NCBI GenBank assembly: GCA_047602295.1
Contig: JASGHP010000001.1
Coordinates: forward strand, 3,658,001-3,722,000
From: JACMLD01 sp047602295
Lineage (GTDB): Bacteria; Bacteroidota; Bacteroidia; Chitinophagales; Chitinophagaceae
Direction of reading: 5' to 3'
Length of the DNA stretch: 64,000 nucleotides
The first letter of the stretch is position 1; each line of letters opens with the position of its first letter. Below are positions 1 through 7,700 of this stretch, piece by piece. The notes under the pieces were generated by a model. The model worked only from the letters and a program-made list of their open reading frames with translations. It was not told the DNA's origin and made no database searches. Position numbers and translations under genes: made by a program.

Positions 1-88
1 CTGCACGTTTAAATCGCTGAGGCAAATCAAAAGTCAATAACGTGCAACGATCTGTTGTAAGCGCTTGTCAACCCTGCAAACATTTATT

Positions 89-436
89 ATGATCAAGAGC
101 CTGAAAAGTCCCCTTTTACTATTAACTACTGCAATCATCACCGTTATTGTATTGTTTACCGCCTGTTCTAAAGACGATAACAGTAATCCAGATGCGATAA
201 ATGCACTGGTGGATACTTTAAAAGCCAACCCTAACTGCACCTGCGAACCATATTTAAATGAATACCGCTGGCAATCTAAGATTATATATGTTTTAGGCAA
301 TAGAGGTGCGGCTTGTCAATGGATACCTACATACTACGATGCAAAGGCACAACCATATATTTTACCGGCGGAGTATAGCTATGATATGTTTATAAAAGAA
401 GCGACGCTTGTAAAGAATGTCTGGACATGCAAGTGA
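89..436 (+). CDS. Small lipoprotein of unknown function
   Basis: A 115-residue protein begins at the ATG at 89. An in-frame TTG at 65 would add eight residues in front of the signal and is less likely. The N-terminus has two lysines, a hydrophobic stretch of about 20 residues and a lipobox ending FTAC followed by SKDD, so it is probably exported and lipid-anchored; the acidic residues after the cysteine resemble the Bacteroidota surface-export signal. The mature part is about 90 residues with four further cysteines (two in an NCTCE segment, one in RGAAC, one near the end), which could form disulfides. I do not recognise a family. No partner gene is evident; a low-complexity spacer follows. 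Confidence 0.7.
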   Translation: MIKSLKSPLLLLTTAIITVIVLFTACSKDDNSNPDAINALVDTLKANPNCTCEPYLNEYRWQSKIIYVLGNRGAACQWIPTYYDAKAQPYILPAEYSYDMFIKEATLVKNVWTCK

Positions 437-440
437 GGGG

Positions 441-655
441 GAGTTGTAAGTAATAAGTTGTAAGTTTTAAGTTAGTATACAGTATAAAGTATTTAGTATA
501 CAAACGCAGAGGGAAAGAGTTGTAAGTAATAAGTGGTAAGTTATAAGTATAACATCTCCGCAACAACTCCACTATTGGCAGGACGAATAAATTGCCGCAA
601 AAACTTACAACTTATGACTTACCACTTATTACTTATTACTTACCACTTAAAACTT
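441..655. repeat. Degenerate inverted low-complexity array
   Basis: The spacer between two convergent genes holds arrays of short words. On the left, GTAAGT/ATAAGT words repeat from about 441 to 557, including a near-direct copy of a 24-base segment at about 442 and again at about 517. On the right, 602-655, the reverse complement (ACTTAC/ACTTAT words) is repeated. The two halves could pair into a long imperfect hairpin that would separate the convergent transcripts. No coding capacity is evident. Confidence 0.65.
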
Positions 656-656
656 C

Positions 657-1280
657 TCAGACAATCATTTTTGTTATTACTTCAGAAAACACCGTCTGCC
701 TGCCTGAGCCATACGCTTTTACTTTAAAGCTATACAGTTTACCTGGTTGCAGACCAGTAAACGTAAAGCTGGTAATAGTATCTCCATCATGATCCCATCC
801 TCTTATCTCAACCGGCGCTGGCGACTCTGCGCAGTAAAACAGGTAAAAACGTGCGCCTTTTACTTTTGTAAAGCTTAAGATGGCTTCTCCGCTGTTGGCA
901 CCTTGCGTTACAGTAAAATTTTCAATAGTACCCAATACAGCAGAGTTTGTTTTTTCTGCTTTTACCTTAAAGCCAGAACTCAGCAATATGGTGCGATCTC
1001 CCTGGGCAGTCAGGTTTACATAATCAGACAGTGTATCAAGTTCTGCTATCAGTTGCAGACGCAAGTTTGTTTTAGCTGCTATTTTCACATTATCCCTGGT
1101 TTGTGCAGCAGACAATGCGGCTTCAAATTGTAGTCGCAAAGCCTCCAGGTCTGCAATAGCAGGCGTGGGGTTAGGGTAATTGGTATTGCGTGTCATAGCC
1201 GCAACAACTGTCATTGTAAATGTTTCAAGACGGGCGTCAGACAAACGTTTGAAAGACATGGATACTTTTAATTTTTTCAT
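657..1280 (-). CDS. Fibronectin type III domain protein
   Basis: A 207-residue protein. I chose the ATG at 1280 (MKKLKVSMSF) over the longer reading frame because the extra 59 residues look non-coding. There is no signal peptide. Residues about 1-110 are helical, with an alanine-rich segment (LEALRLQFEAALSAAQ) that could be a coiled coil. Residues about 115-207 have the beta pattern of an FN3 domain, including the PGKLYSFKVKA strand typical of the F strand. FN3 domains usually mediate protein or carbohydrate contacts; the role here is unknown. Directly upstream lies a 21-bp degenerate repeat array. Confidence 0.75.
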   Translation of the reverse strand: MKKLKVSMSFKRLSDARLETFTMTVVAAMTRNTNYPNPTPAIADLEALRLQFEAALSAAQTRDNVKIAAKTNLRLQLIAELDTLSDYVNLTAQGDRTILLSSGFKVKAEKTNSAVLGTIENFTVTQGANSGEAILSFTKVKGARFYLFYCAESPAPVEIRGWDHDGDTITSFTFTGLQPGKLYSFKVKAYGSGRQTVFSEVITKMIV

Positions 1281-1440
1281 TTCAGTAAATTTATTTGGTT
1301 TAAAAAATTGTTCGAAGCAAAACGGTGCGCTTGTCAAACATCTTATATTCAACAACCCGTTTCTAAATAAAATACGCAAACACCAGTATGCAGCATCCTC
1401 AACAATATCTAAACTGCCTTTTAATACAGGCAAATACAGG

Positions 1441-1713
1441 CCTTTGCTTTGCAGCAAATGCCCTATGTTTTATTACATGGAGCTATTGTTGTTAAGCAAA
1501 GCCTCCCGATTGAAAAGCGGCGCCTCTTGCTTTTCTGCTGAAAGCTAATGTTGAACAACAATAGGCCCATGCTTTCCAACAAAGACCTATTGTTGTTTAA
1601 CAAATCACCTATGTTGTTACGCAAAGGCGCCCGCCTTTTTGCCCAAGTGGTTTTGCTTCTCTGCAAAGAGCCGTTGCATTCATGCAAAAGCCTTTGCTTA
1701 AATGCCGGGAGTA
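1441..1713. repeat. Degenerate 21-bp tandem repeat array
   Basis: About 13 consecutive units of 21 bp can be laid out from 1441. Each has a TG near its fifth base, then a T-rich stretch, then a GCAAA or ACAAA core and a GCC-like end; the unit at 1609-1629 is close to the consensus. Register shifts by one base at about 1525 and again near 1693. Because 21 is a multiple of three, open frames on both strands show a seven-residue periodicity (LLFNKSP-like on the plus strand), but no frame spans the array without stops. The whole gap 1281-1889 holds no convincing gene. Confidence 0.7.
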
Positions 1714-1889
1714 ATTGTTTTGGTTGCGTTGGTAGTTTATTTTTGAGAAATCGCCAAACTTTGCAAAACAGCTGGCACACCTTTATTTCTGTCTCCGCAG
1801 CAAGCCGCTAGCGTTGAATGCCTTTTTTTGGAAATTAATTAGTATCTTAATAATTGGTATTAAACCATTTTTAACCAAAAACTTAAACT

Positions 1890-2261
1890 ATGGAACTCCT
1901 CACAAAAAAATCAATTCCCTTACTAATTGTTAATGGCATTTTTCTTCTTGCACTAAATAGTGCATTAATGTTAATTACCGGCTACTTAACCTTAGACTCT
2001 CATGCAAATACCAATAGCAGGCTTGCGGGTTATTTTTTAAGTTTTTTAATTCCGTTTTTTATCGTGGTTAAAACCTCAAAAATGGAAGGATTGGAACGTA
2101 TGTTAAAATTTGGGTTTGGTTATTTTGCATACATAATTATGATGCTTATGCTCCACGAGCCTCAGCTTTTAATTATTACCGGCCTCGGCCCTTGTCTGCT
2201 TATATCACTTTCTGTTTTGTTTTATGGAAAAGAAATACTGAAAATGGTGGAAGAGAAATAA
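1890..2261 (+). CDS. Small integral membrane protein, unknown
   Basis: A 123-residue very hydrophobic protein with an ATG start. Hydrophobic segments at about residues 10-33, 45-62, 72-90 and 92-112 suggest four membrane helices, with a lysine/glutamate-rich tail. No catalytic motif or known family is recognised. It is followed after only seven bases by a REP-like repeat. It may belong to the AT-rich group of small genes that extends to about 5786. The function cannot be stated from sequence alone. Confidence 0.7.
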   Translation: MELLTKKSIPLLIVNGIFLLALNSALMLITGYLTLDSHANTNSRLAGYFLSFLIPFFIVVKTSKMEGLERMLKFGFGYFAYIIMMLMLHEPQLLIITGLGPCLLISLSVLFYGKEILKMVEEK

Positions 2262-2268
2262 AATCCGC

Positions 2269-2398
2269 GCCATTGTTGTTATGCAGCATAGCCTTGTGTA
2301 TGTTGCGTACCAACAACAGTAATGTAAGTTGCGTACAGGCTGTTGTACGCTCTGCTCGTAGCCATTGCCGTATACTAACAGCGGCGGGTAATTGCTTG
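2269..2398. repeat. REP-like double-hairpin repeat, copy A
   Basis: About 130 bp, clearly homologous along its length to 4396-4514. It contains two inverted repeats: GTTGTTATGC against GCGTACCAAC in the first half, and GCTGTTGTACGC against a GTATACTAACAGC-like arm in the second. It begins seven bases after the stop codon of the upstream membrane protein gene. It could act as a terminator or mRNA-stabilising element, or be a non-autonomous mobile repeat. Confidence 0.75.
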
Positions 2399-2419
2399 GT
2401 TGCGCTGGCAGTTCGTTTT

Positions 2420-2449
2420 TTGATGGGGGACAGGTAACTTGTATATTTG
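2420..2449 (+). promoter_or_regulatory. Bacteroidota-type promoter for the zincin/macro cassette
   Basis: TTG at 2420-2422, a 19-base spacer, then TATATTTG at 2442-2449. This matches the TTG-N19-21-TAnnTTTG consensus of the Bacteroidota housekeeping sigma factor. The predicted transcription start is near 2456, about 45 bases before the ATG at 2501. Confidence 0.7.
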
Positions 2450-2500
2450 GGAGATGAGCAAACCTGTGTAATAACCCGTAGAATAAGTCTCACAAATTTT

Positions 2501-3295
2501 ATGTTTAGTTTTTTTAAAAAGAACCGGCCCGCAAAATGCCCTGTTGACAATGAGACACGGCAGTGGTTAGAGGCTTCTATCAATCTGTTATTTGATATTT
2601 TTAAAAGAGACAGATTGCATGAAAAGAAGGTAATGATCCCTCACCATTCAGATTTCCCGATTAGATATGATGGAACAGAGCTTTCTGCATTAGAAAGTTT
2701 AAAAATTGTATGCAGGCAAATGGACATTCCTTACGATGAAATTAAAATTGACTTTTTTACAGATGGGGTAAGCGAGCTTGACACAGGCAGTCCATTAAAC
2801 GGTGGAAGAATCTTTCTAAGTTCGGAAGGCGATAAAAATACTGCTGGCCTATATTTTGGACGCGATACAGACGGATTGTTTCATATAGCATTAGAGCGTA
2901 AAAAGCTTAACCTGCCAGAAAACATGGTGGCAACTCTGGCACATGAACTAAGTCATGTAAAATTGCTTGGTGAGAACAGAATTGATGAAAACGATGAAAA
3001 ATTAACCGATTTAACAACCATTCTTTTTGGAATGGGCATATTCAACGCAAATTCGGCATTTCAAACTTATACAACTATAGATTCTCATGGATGGAGAAAG
3101 ATGGGATACTTAACACAAATGGAATGGGGTTATGCGCTTGCCCTGGTTGAGTACAAAAAGAAGCAAAAAGATCAGGCCTGGCTAAAATACCTGTCACCCA
3201 ATGTGCGCCAAGACTTCCTAATGGGATTAAAATACCTTGAAGAAAACAAAACCGATACGGATGAAGAAATGGGCAAGGTTGTAAATTTTAAATGA
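2501..3295 (+). CDS. Zincin-type metallopeptidase-like protein
   Basis: A 264-residue protein without a signal peptide, so probably cytoplasmic. An HELSH zinc-binding motif (HExxH) lies at residues 148-152 in the context LAHELSHVKLLGE, followed by an acidic helix (ENDEKLTDL, about residues 163-171) that could supply the third ligand. The arrangement recalls ImmA/IrrE-like and other small gluzincins, but I cannot assign a family. I chose the ATG at 2501 because the promoter at 2420-2449 would start transcription inside the longer frame beginning at 2447. It is the first gene of an AT-rich three-gene run that ends with a macro-domain gene. Confidence 0.7.
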   Translation: MFSFFKKNRPAKCPVDNETRQWLEASINLLFDIFKRDRLHEKKVMIPHHSDFPIRYDGTELSALESLKIVCRQMDIPYDEIKIDFFTDGVSELDTGSPLNGGRIFLSSEGDKNTAGLYFGRDTDGLFHIALERKKLNLPENMVATLAHELSHVKLLGENRIDENDEKLTDLTTILFGMGIFNANSAFQTYTTIDSHGWRKMGYLTQMEWGYALALVEYKKKQKDQAWLKYLSPNVRQDFLMGLKYLEENKTDTDEEMGKVVNFK

Positions 3296-3333
3296 ACTAA
3301 TAGCTAACAAGTCTACTATAAGCAAATGAAAAA

Positions 3334-3759
3334 ATGAATTGGTTAAAAAAGATATTAGAAAAAGCAAAACCAAAGAAACATTTGACAAATTATAATTCAG
3401 GTAAATCTTTTGATAAACAATATTATGAATTGGGAGCTTTTACATACTATGATGATGGCTTCACAATTTCATACGAAGATTTTACTAAAAAAGTACAATG
3501 GAGCGATATCACTCAATTAAATGTTTACAAAACTGACTTGTTTACGATTGACAGAATTGATATGGAAATTGCGTATGATGATAAATGCTTTACGATAAGC
3601 GAGGATTTGCCTGGCTGGTATCAATTCGTATTAAAAACAAAAGAGATTTTTCCTGAGATTCCCAAAGATTGGGATTTAACAATTATGCACCCTGCTTTTG
3701 CGACTAATTATACTACTATTTACGACAAAATAAAAGCAAATTACACAAACATAACCTAG
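3334..3759 (+). CDS. Small PH-like domain protein, unknown
   Basis: A 141-residue cytoplasmic protein starting with MNWLKKILEKAKPKK. Residues about 33-100 alternate short strands with a W-S-D-I turn and end with GWYQF and a following helix. This pattern is seen in small bacterial PH-like domains where a one-strand, one-helix unit closes the barrel. This is pattern recognition only. It sits 38 bases after the zincin gene and 30 bases before the macro-domain gene, so co-transcription is likely. The segment is noticeably AT-rich. No catalytic residues are recognisable. Confidence 0.6.
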   Translation: MNWLKKILEKAKPKKHLTNYNSGKSFDKQYYELGAFTYYDDGFTISYEDFTKKVQWSDITQLNVYKTDLFTIDRIDMEIAYDDKCFTISEDLPGWYQFVLKTKEIFPEIPKDWDLTIMHPAFATNYTTIYDKIKANYTNIT

Positions 3760-3789
3760 TATAGTATCCAATTACAACACAACTTTACA

Positions 3790-4389
3790 ATGAAAATAAT
3801 TTTATCAGGTCTTGCACCAAAACTAATAGATGCCTGGACTCAGTTCTTTAACATAGAAGAAAATGTAGTTATACTTGAAGGCGATATAACACAAGTGGAT
3901 TGCGATGCAATTGTAAGTCCTGCAAATTCTTTTGGGTTTATGGATGGTGGGCTTGACCATGCTTTATCAGAAAGATTTGGATGGGATTTAGAAAAGAAAC
4001 TTCAAAAGATAATTAAAGAATTACCCGAAGGTGAACTTTTGGTTGGACAAGCCTTGATATTAGAAACAGGAGATGATAAAATTCCGTTATTAATTTCTGC
4101 GCCTACAATGAGAATTCCAACGAACTTTAATATAGACACGTCCGTAAATGCATATTTAGCTATGAAAGCTATTCTTATCAAAGCAAAGCATGATAAAAGA
4201 ATTTCGTCTGTAGCTATACCCGGGCTATGTACTGGTGTTGGACGAATGCAGCCTATGATTGCTGCGCGGCAAATGTACCAGGCATATAAAGAGATCATAC
4301 TTGGGCAAAAAATGGACTTTGCAACGTTTGGCGAAGCGCAAAAATATCATTGGAATATAAATCCGCAAGGAATGATCTGGACGCATTAA
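3790..4389 (+). CDS. Macro-domain protein
   Basis: A 199-residue single-domain protein. The N-terminal part contains GDITQVDCDAIVSPANSFG followed by MDGG, the ADP-ribose-binding strand-loop of macro domains with SPAN in place of the common NAAN. Later GLCTGVGRM matches the second, phosphate-binding loop. Macro domains bind or hydrolyse ADP-ribose, its derivatives or 1''-phosphates. This version, with the long helix between loops and no fused domain, could be an ADP-ribosyl hydrolase or an Appr-1''-p-type phosphatase. It is the last gene of the zincin cassette, and a REP-like repeat follows its stop after six bases. No ADP-ribosyltransferase is recognised nearby. Confidence 0.8.
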   Translation: MKIILSGLAPKLIDAWTQFFNIEENVVILEGDITQVDCDAIVSPANSFGFMDGGLDHALSERFGWDLEKKLQKIIKELPEGELLVGQALILETGDDKIPLLISAPTMRIPTNFNIDTSVNAYLAMKAILIKAKHDKRISSVAIPGLCTGVGRMQPMIAARQMYQAYKEIILGQKMDFATFGEAQKYHWNINPQGMIWTH

Positions 4390-4395
4390 TACTGT

Positions 4396-4514
4396 GCCAT
4401 TGTTGGTATGCAGTAAAGCCCTGTGTGTAGCGTACCAACAAAAGTAATGCAAGCCGCACCCAAGCTGTTGGTACGCTTTGCTCATATCCATTGCTGGATA
4501 CCAACAGCGGCAAG
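4396..4514. repeat. REP-like double-hairpin repeat, copy B
   Basis: Homologous to 2269-2398. Hairpin 1 pairs GTTGGTATGC (4402-4411) with GCGTACCAAC (4430-4439), allowing one G-T pair. Hairpin 2 pairs GCTGTTGGTACGC (4454-4466) with GGATACCAACAGC (4496-4508). A further small hairpin, TCCCGA/TCGGGA, lies at 4568-4586. The rest of the gap 4390-4752 holds no gene. Confidence 0.75.
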
Positions 4515-4752
4515 AGCGTATCGAAGTAACCGCCACGAAAATCCTCCATTACAAAAATCAGAGCTTGTCCCGACACCGATTCGGGAGTTGGACAATTGCG
4601 ACAAAAAATTAACAACTTGTTTCAATAAAGTTTACAGTTAGATATTTAGTTTAGCCAATCAACTTTTAAAGCTGATACAAATTATTTACGCTGTGCAACA
4701 CGTTTGAATAGAATTACCATTCTATTATTAAACCTTAACCCTATCCTCTATA

Positions 4753-5217
4753 ATGAATTATTCATTGCAAATAATTGCTGCCTTATTTGTCTTTATCGGT
4801 TCGCTGTCAGCTCAACCAAAAAGTATAAAGGAACTTGACCGTTCAACCAGGGAAGCGTATAAACATCATTCGATAAACGGATTAAAATTTAAAGATGGGG
4901 ATACTACAATTCGTGTTTGGGTTGAAAAGAAAGACAACCAAATTATTGCAGTGAGAAAGCAAATAAAATACACTCGTTTTAATATCAATTTAAGCGATTC
5001 TGTTACAATGTGTCAGTTCAATTATATAAACGATAGTTTACTAAGGGTTTTTCTTGTTAAAAAAAGTTACTGGTTTTATGCATACATTTTGAACGATAAA
5101 ATTATTGCGGTTTACAAGTCTGATCACATTAATGTGACTGTGGAAGAAATAAAAGAGAAATCGGAGCAATTTAGGACTATGGCTGCTGAAATTGTTAACC
5201 GAAAACAAAAAGATTAA
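4753..5217 (+). CDS. Exported protein of unknown function
   Basis: A 154-residue protein with a signal peptide (MNYSLQIIAALFVFIGSLSA, probable cleavage before QPKS). The mature region has many charged residues and alternating beta segments, and ends in a lysine-rich tail. No family is recognised. The stop codon overlaps the start of the next gene in a TAATG arrangement, so the two are translationally coupled and probably work together at the envelope. The codon composition is AT-rich, like the cassette upstream. Confidence 0.7.
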   Translation: MNYSLQIIAALFVFIGSLSAQPKSIKELDRSTREAYKHHSINGLKFKDGDTTIRVWVEKKDNQIIAVRKQIKYTRFNINLSDSVTMCQFNYINDSLLRVFLVKKSYWFYAYILNDKIIAVYKSDHINVTVEEIKEKSEQFRTMAAEIVNRKQKD

Positions 5218-5786
5218 TGAAAATATTCAAAAGCAAATACCAAAAGTGGACAACAATCTTCGGGCTGCTTTTCCTGCTGTTATATGTATTTCAAGATTTC
5301 CTTTGGGAGAAAATATGGCTTTGGGGGTTCATCTTACTGGCATTAACGGGTTTAATTTTCATTCTAAATTTCATATCAGGGCTTATTAAAAAAGACAAAA
5401 CCGTTGTGCCAATTTTTATGGTGGTTGCAATTGGTATAGCTGCAACAGAGCTTTTAAAATCAGAAATATTCAAAAGCGAAAAAATTCTGGAAGCAAGTTT
5501 ACACGACGATCTTTCTGTCATAAACCTTACTTTACGAAAGAACAATACTTTTGAAGTAATTCCTGCAACAATATTTAGCAGTGAAGTGTATAGCGGCAAA
5601 TTCAAAATCATAAATGATAAAATAGTTTTTCTCGACAAACACTATCCCAATGATTTTATACCTGATACGCTTACAATTATAAAAGATAGTCTGATCTTTA
5701 CAACTCGATTCAATGATAAACCTGCTATGCAACCTTCACCCTATTTTTTTACGATAACAAAGAATAAGCTTTCAACCAAATACTAA
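5217..5786 (+). CDS. Membrane protein with extracytoplasmic domain, unknown
   Basis: A 189-residue protein. The first 85 residues contain three hydrophobic segments (about 12-28, 34-55, 63-80). The remaining 100 residues form a polar beta-rich domain with a KSEKILEASLHDDLSVINLTLRKN-type strand pattern, probably outside the cytoplasm. It starts at the ATG that overlaps the stop of the exported protein gene by one base. I do not recognise the family. The pair could form a small membrane complex, but this is inference from coupling only. Confidence 0.7.
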   Translation: MKIFKSKYQKWTTIFGLLFLLLYVFQDFLWEKIWLWGFILLALTGLIFILNFISGLIKKDKTVVPIFMVVAIGIAATELLKSEIFKSEKILEASLHDDLSVINLTLRKNNTFEVIPATIFSSEVYSGKFKIINDKIVFLDKHYPNDFIPDTLTIIKDSLIFTTRFNDKPAMQPSPYFFTITKNKLSTKY

Positions 5787-5913
5787 GCACTATTTGATAT
5801 CGGCGGTTCACTCTTTGCAACATTCAGATTGCTGCCTGCGCAGCAATGACGGTAAGATGTTAAGTTTTATAGGAACAGTTTAAAATTGATGTCCGTAATC
5901 ATAATTGATTTAG

Positions 5914-6585
5914 CTATTTCCCAGGTTCAATCAATCTCCAATTCCCTTCAGACACTACTTCAATTACATCATCATTCACTTTAATGGCTGTTTGATCATC
6001 TATTAAATAAGAAGGCATGGATAAAGTGGTGGCCAGTTGCTCAAGCTTAGCCATTGTGTTATTGGCAAATCCTTTATAGTCCAGGTGCGGGTGTATGGCA
6101 AAATTAAACAACCCCAGCGATTTTGCGCTTTCTGGCGGTAGTGTATGATGACCGTAAGTAGTTCCGTAAGATGTCATTATCATGCTGCCGGCACTTAAGC
6201 CTATATAAACTGTTTTGCGCAATAGTGAAGGCAAGTGATCTGCCAGCCCCGATTGCTGCATCCAGTAAGTAAGGTACTGGCAATCGCCGCCACCTACCAG
6301 CAGTGCGTCTGTTTTCTCCAGTACAGGCAACCATATTTCCTGCTTGATGCTTGGCAATGCAGTCAGTTCTAATAATGCTAAAGATTTCCAACCCAATTGG
6401 CAAAAAGGATCACCCAGCGATCCATCCAACACTCTTCTTCCAATATCTCCGCCATTGGGCAGTGCATATATAGCAGTGGGAATAAAAACAGCATTTGCCT
6501 CGCTAACGGGTTTGCCCAGTAATTCAACCAAAGCCTTTTGGATGCTATTGTTACTGATGCCTGCGGATGTAAGAAGGAGTTTCAT
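5914..6585 (-). CDS. Peptidase S51 (dipeptidase E-like) family protein
   Basis: A 223-residue cytoplasmic protein with the fold of the class I glutamine amidotransferase-like S51 peptidases. The nucleophile elbow GLSAGSM places the catalytic serine at residue 131. The preceding GGGDCQYL loop (about residues 98-105) is typical of the family, and a histidine in FAIHPHLDY (about residues 164-166) is the probable second catalytic residue. S51 enzymes cleave Asp-X dipeptides or related small substrates such as cyanophycin fragments. The length fits the family (about 220-230 residues). The gene stands alone on this strand. Confidence 0.85.
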   Translation of the reverse strand: MKLLLTSAGISNNSIQKALVELLGKPVSEANAVFIPTAIYALPNGGDIGRRVLDGSLGDPFCQLGWKSLALLELTALPSIKQEIWLPVLEKTDALLVGGGDCQYLTYWMQQSGLADHLPSLLRKTVYIGLSAGSMIMTSYGTTYGHHTLPPESAKSLGLFNFAIHPHLDYKGFANNTMAKLEQLATTLSMPSYLIDDQTAIKVNDDVIEVVSEGNWRLIEPGK

Positions 6586-6733
6586 AATTATTTGTTACTG
6601 CTATTAATATTGTTTTAACCAGTAGAACCAAATTTAACAGAAAGGATGAAAACAGGATCACTCTTTTTAAAGAATAGTTATATACTTTCACTGCTTCAGT
6701 ATAAAAGATTAAACCTTATAACTAAATAACCAG

Positions 6734-7375
6734 ATGAAGCACCTTGTTTCATTCCTACTAATAATCTTTGGTTTTGCTAACTGTACAACCAATCCAGAAA
6801 AGAAACAAACAATCATTAAAGCAGATTCCGTAAAATTACCTGCTCACCAACAGTATGCATTAATGAGGCTTAAGCAGGCTGAAACACAAAACCAGGGTTT
6901 TGCTGCGTCGGATAGTTTTTATTTATGGTCTTGGAATGATTTTGGAAAAAGATTTGACAAGAACCGAATAACAAGAACACTGGAAGATGGATTTTACTAT
7001 TACTCATTCTGGACCTTGAGCAATGGTGAATATACTATGTATGACGAAGGAACCATCCCGCAATGGCAGGTATTTGGAGATACATTGTACGATGTAAATG
7101 GCGATAACCTAAAAGACCTGGTAGTAACAGTTAATTATCAAAATGGCCAATGTGAACCAGATTTCAACTTCTTATTTGCACTGGATTCAACCACTATGCG
7201 CTTTAAGCAAATAGAAGCGGTAAGTGAAATTAGCAACTCAAAGTTCAACCCTAAAAAACATACTATAACCAGCCATGTAGTTTGCATGTGCATGGAAGAC
7301 CTTGTTGTATATAAATGGAACAATGATTTCACTTTATCTATCATTAAACAAAGTTCAAAAAATGTTTGCCATTGA
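6734..7375 (+). CDS. Lipoprotein of unknown function
   Basis: A 213-residue protein with a lipoprotein signal (FGFANC, cysteine at residue 17). The mature region includes DVNGDNLKDLVV, a calcium-loop-like motif as seen in FG-GAP/EF-hand-like repeats, and a late CMCMED segment with two cysteines. No family is assigned. It is followed 15 bases downstream by the first copy of a 72-bp direct repeat. Confidence 0.7.
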   Translation: MKHLVSFLLIIFGFANCTTNPEKKQTIIKADSVKLPAHQQYALMRLKQAETQNQGFAASDSFYLWSWNDFGKRFDKNRITRTLEDGFYYYSFWTLSNGEYTMYDEGTIPQWQVFGDTLYDVNGDNLKDLVVTVNYQNGQCEPDFNFLFALDSTTMRFKQIEAVSEISNSKFNPKKHTITSHVVCMCMEDLVVYKWNNDFTLSIIKQSSKNVCH

Positions 7376-7390
7376 AATGTTGTTTTAGAA

Positions 7391-7700
7391 AATAAGCAGA
7401 AAGCTTGTCCTGCGTCTGCAAAACAAACCTCCTTCTTACAAAAATAGTTTCAGAGAGCACCATCATTCTTCCAATGAAACCAAACTATAGCAATATTTTT
7501 TTCACCACATAGTATCATAGAAAGATAGGTTAGCATAGCTTATTCTATGCTAACCTATTGTACCTATCCTTCTATGTGGTAAAAAACGCTACACTTCAGG
7601 TGCATCCTGTTTAGTGATGCATTAGCAAAAGAAGCAGAAAGCTTGTCCCGCATCTGCAAAACAAACCTCCTGCTTACAAAAATGGTTTCAGAGAGCACCC
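7391..7700. repeat. 72-bp direct repeats flanking a long palindrome
   Basis: Copies at 7391-7462 and 7629-7699 differ at few positions and share AGCAGAAAGCTTGTCC, a CAAAACAAACCTCC core and GTTTCAGAGAGCACC. Between them, at 7496-7586, is a palindrome. The outer arms are ACCACATAG (7504-7512) and CTATGTGGT (7572-7580), flanked by T and A runs. The inner arms are ATAGGTTAGCATAG (7525-7538) and CTATGCTAACCTAT (7545-7558), a perfect 14-bp stem with a six-base loop. Copy 2 ends at the stop of the neighbouring minus-strand gene. No protein is encoded in this gap of about 320 bp. Confidence 0.8.

Noticed and set aside
1463..1811. Open frames on both strands inside the 21-bp repeat array
   Set aside because: They arise because the period is a multiple of three. 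They overlap one another, contain stops or register shifts, and have a low-complexity composition unlike real genes.
2447..2500. An upstream start for the zincin gene at 2447
   Set aside because: The predicted transcription start near 2456 lies inside that extension, and the ATG at 2501 begins a more natural N-terminus.
4423..4641. A plus-strand frame across repeat copy B
   Set aside because: It lies within the REP-like hairpins and its translation is not protein-like.
7391..7700. Target-site duplication flanking an insertion sequence
   Set aside because: The 72-bp copies are far too long for a target duplication, and no transposase lies between them.
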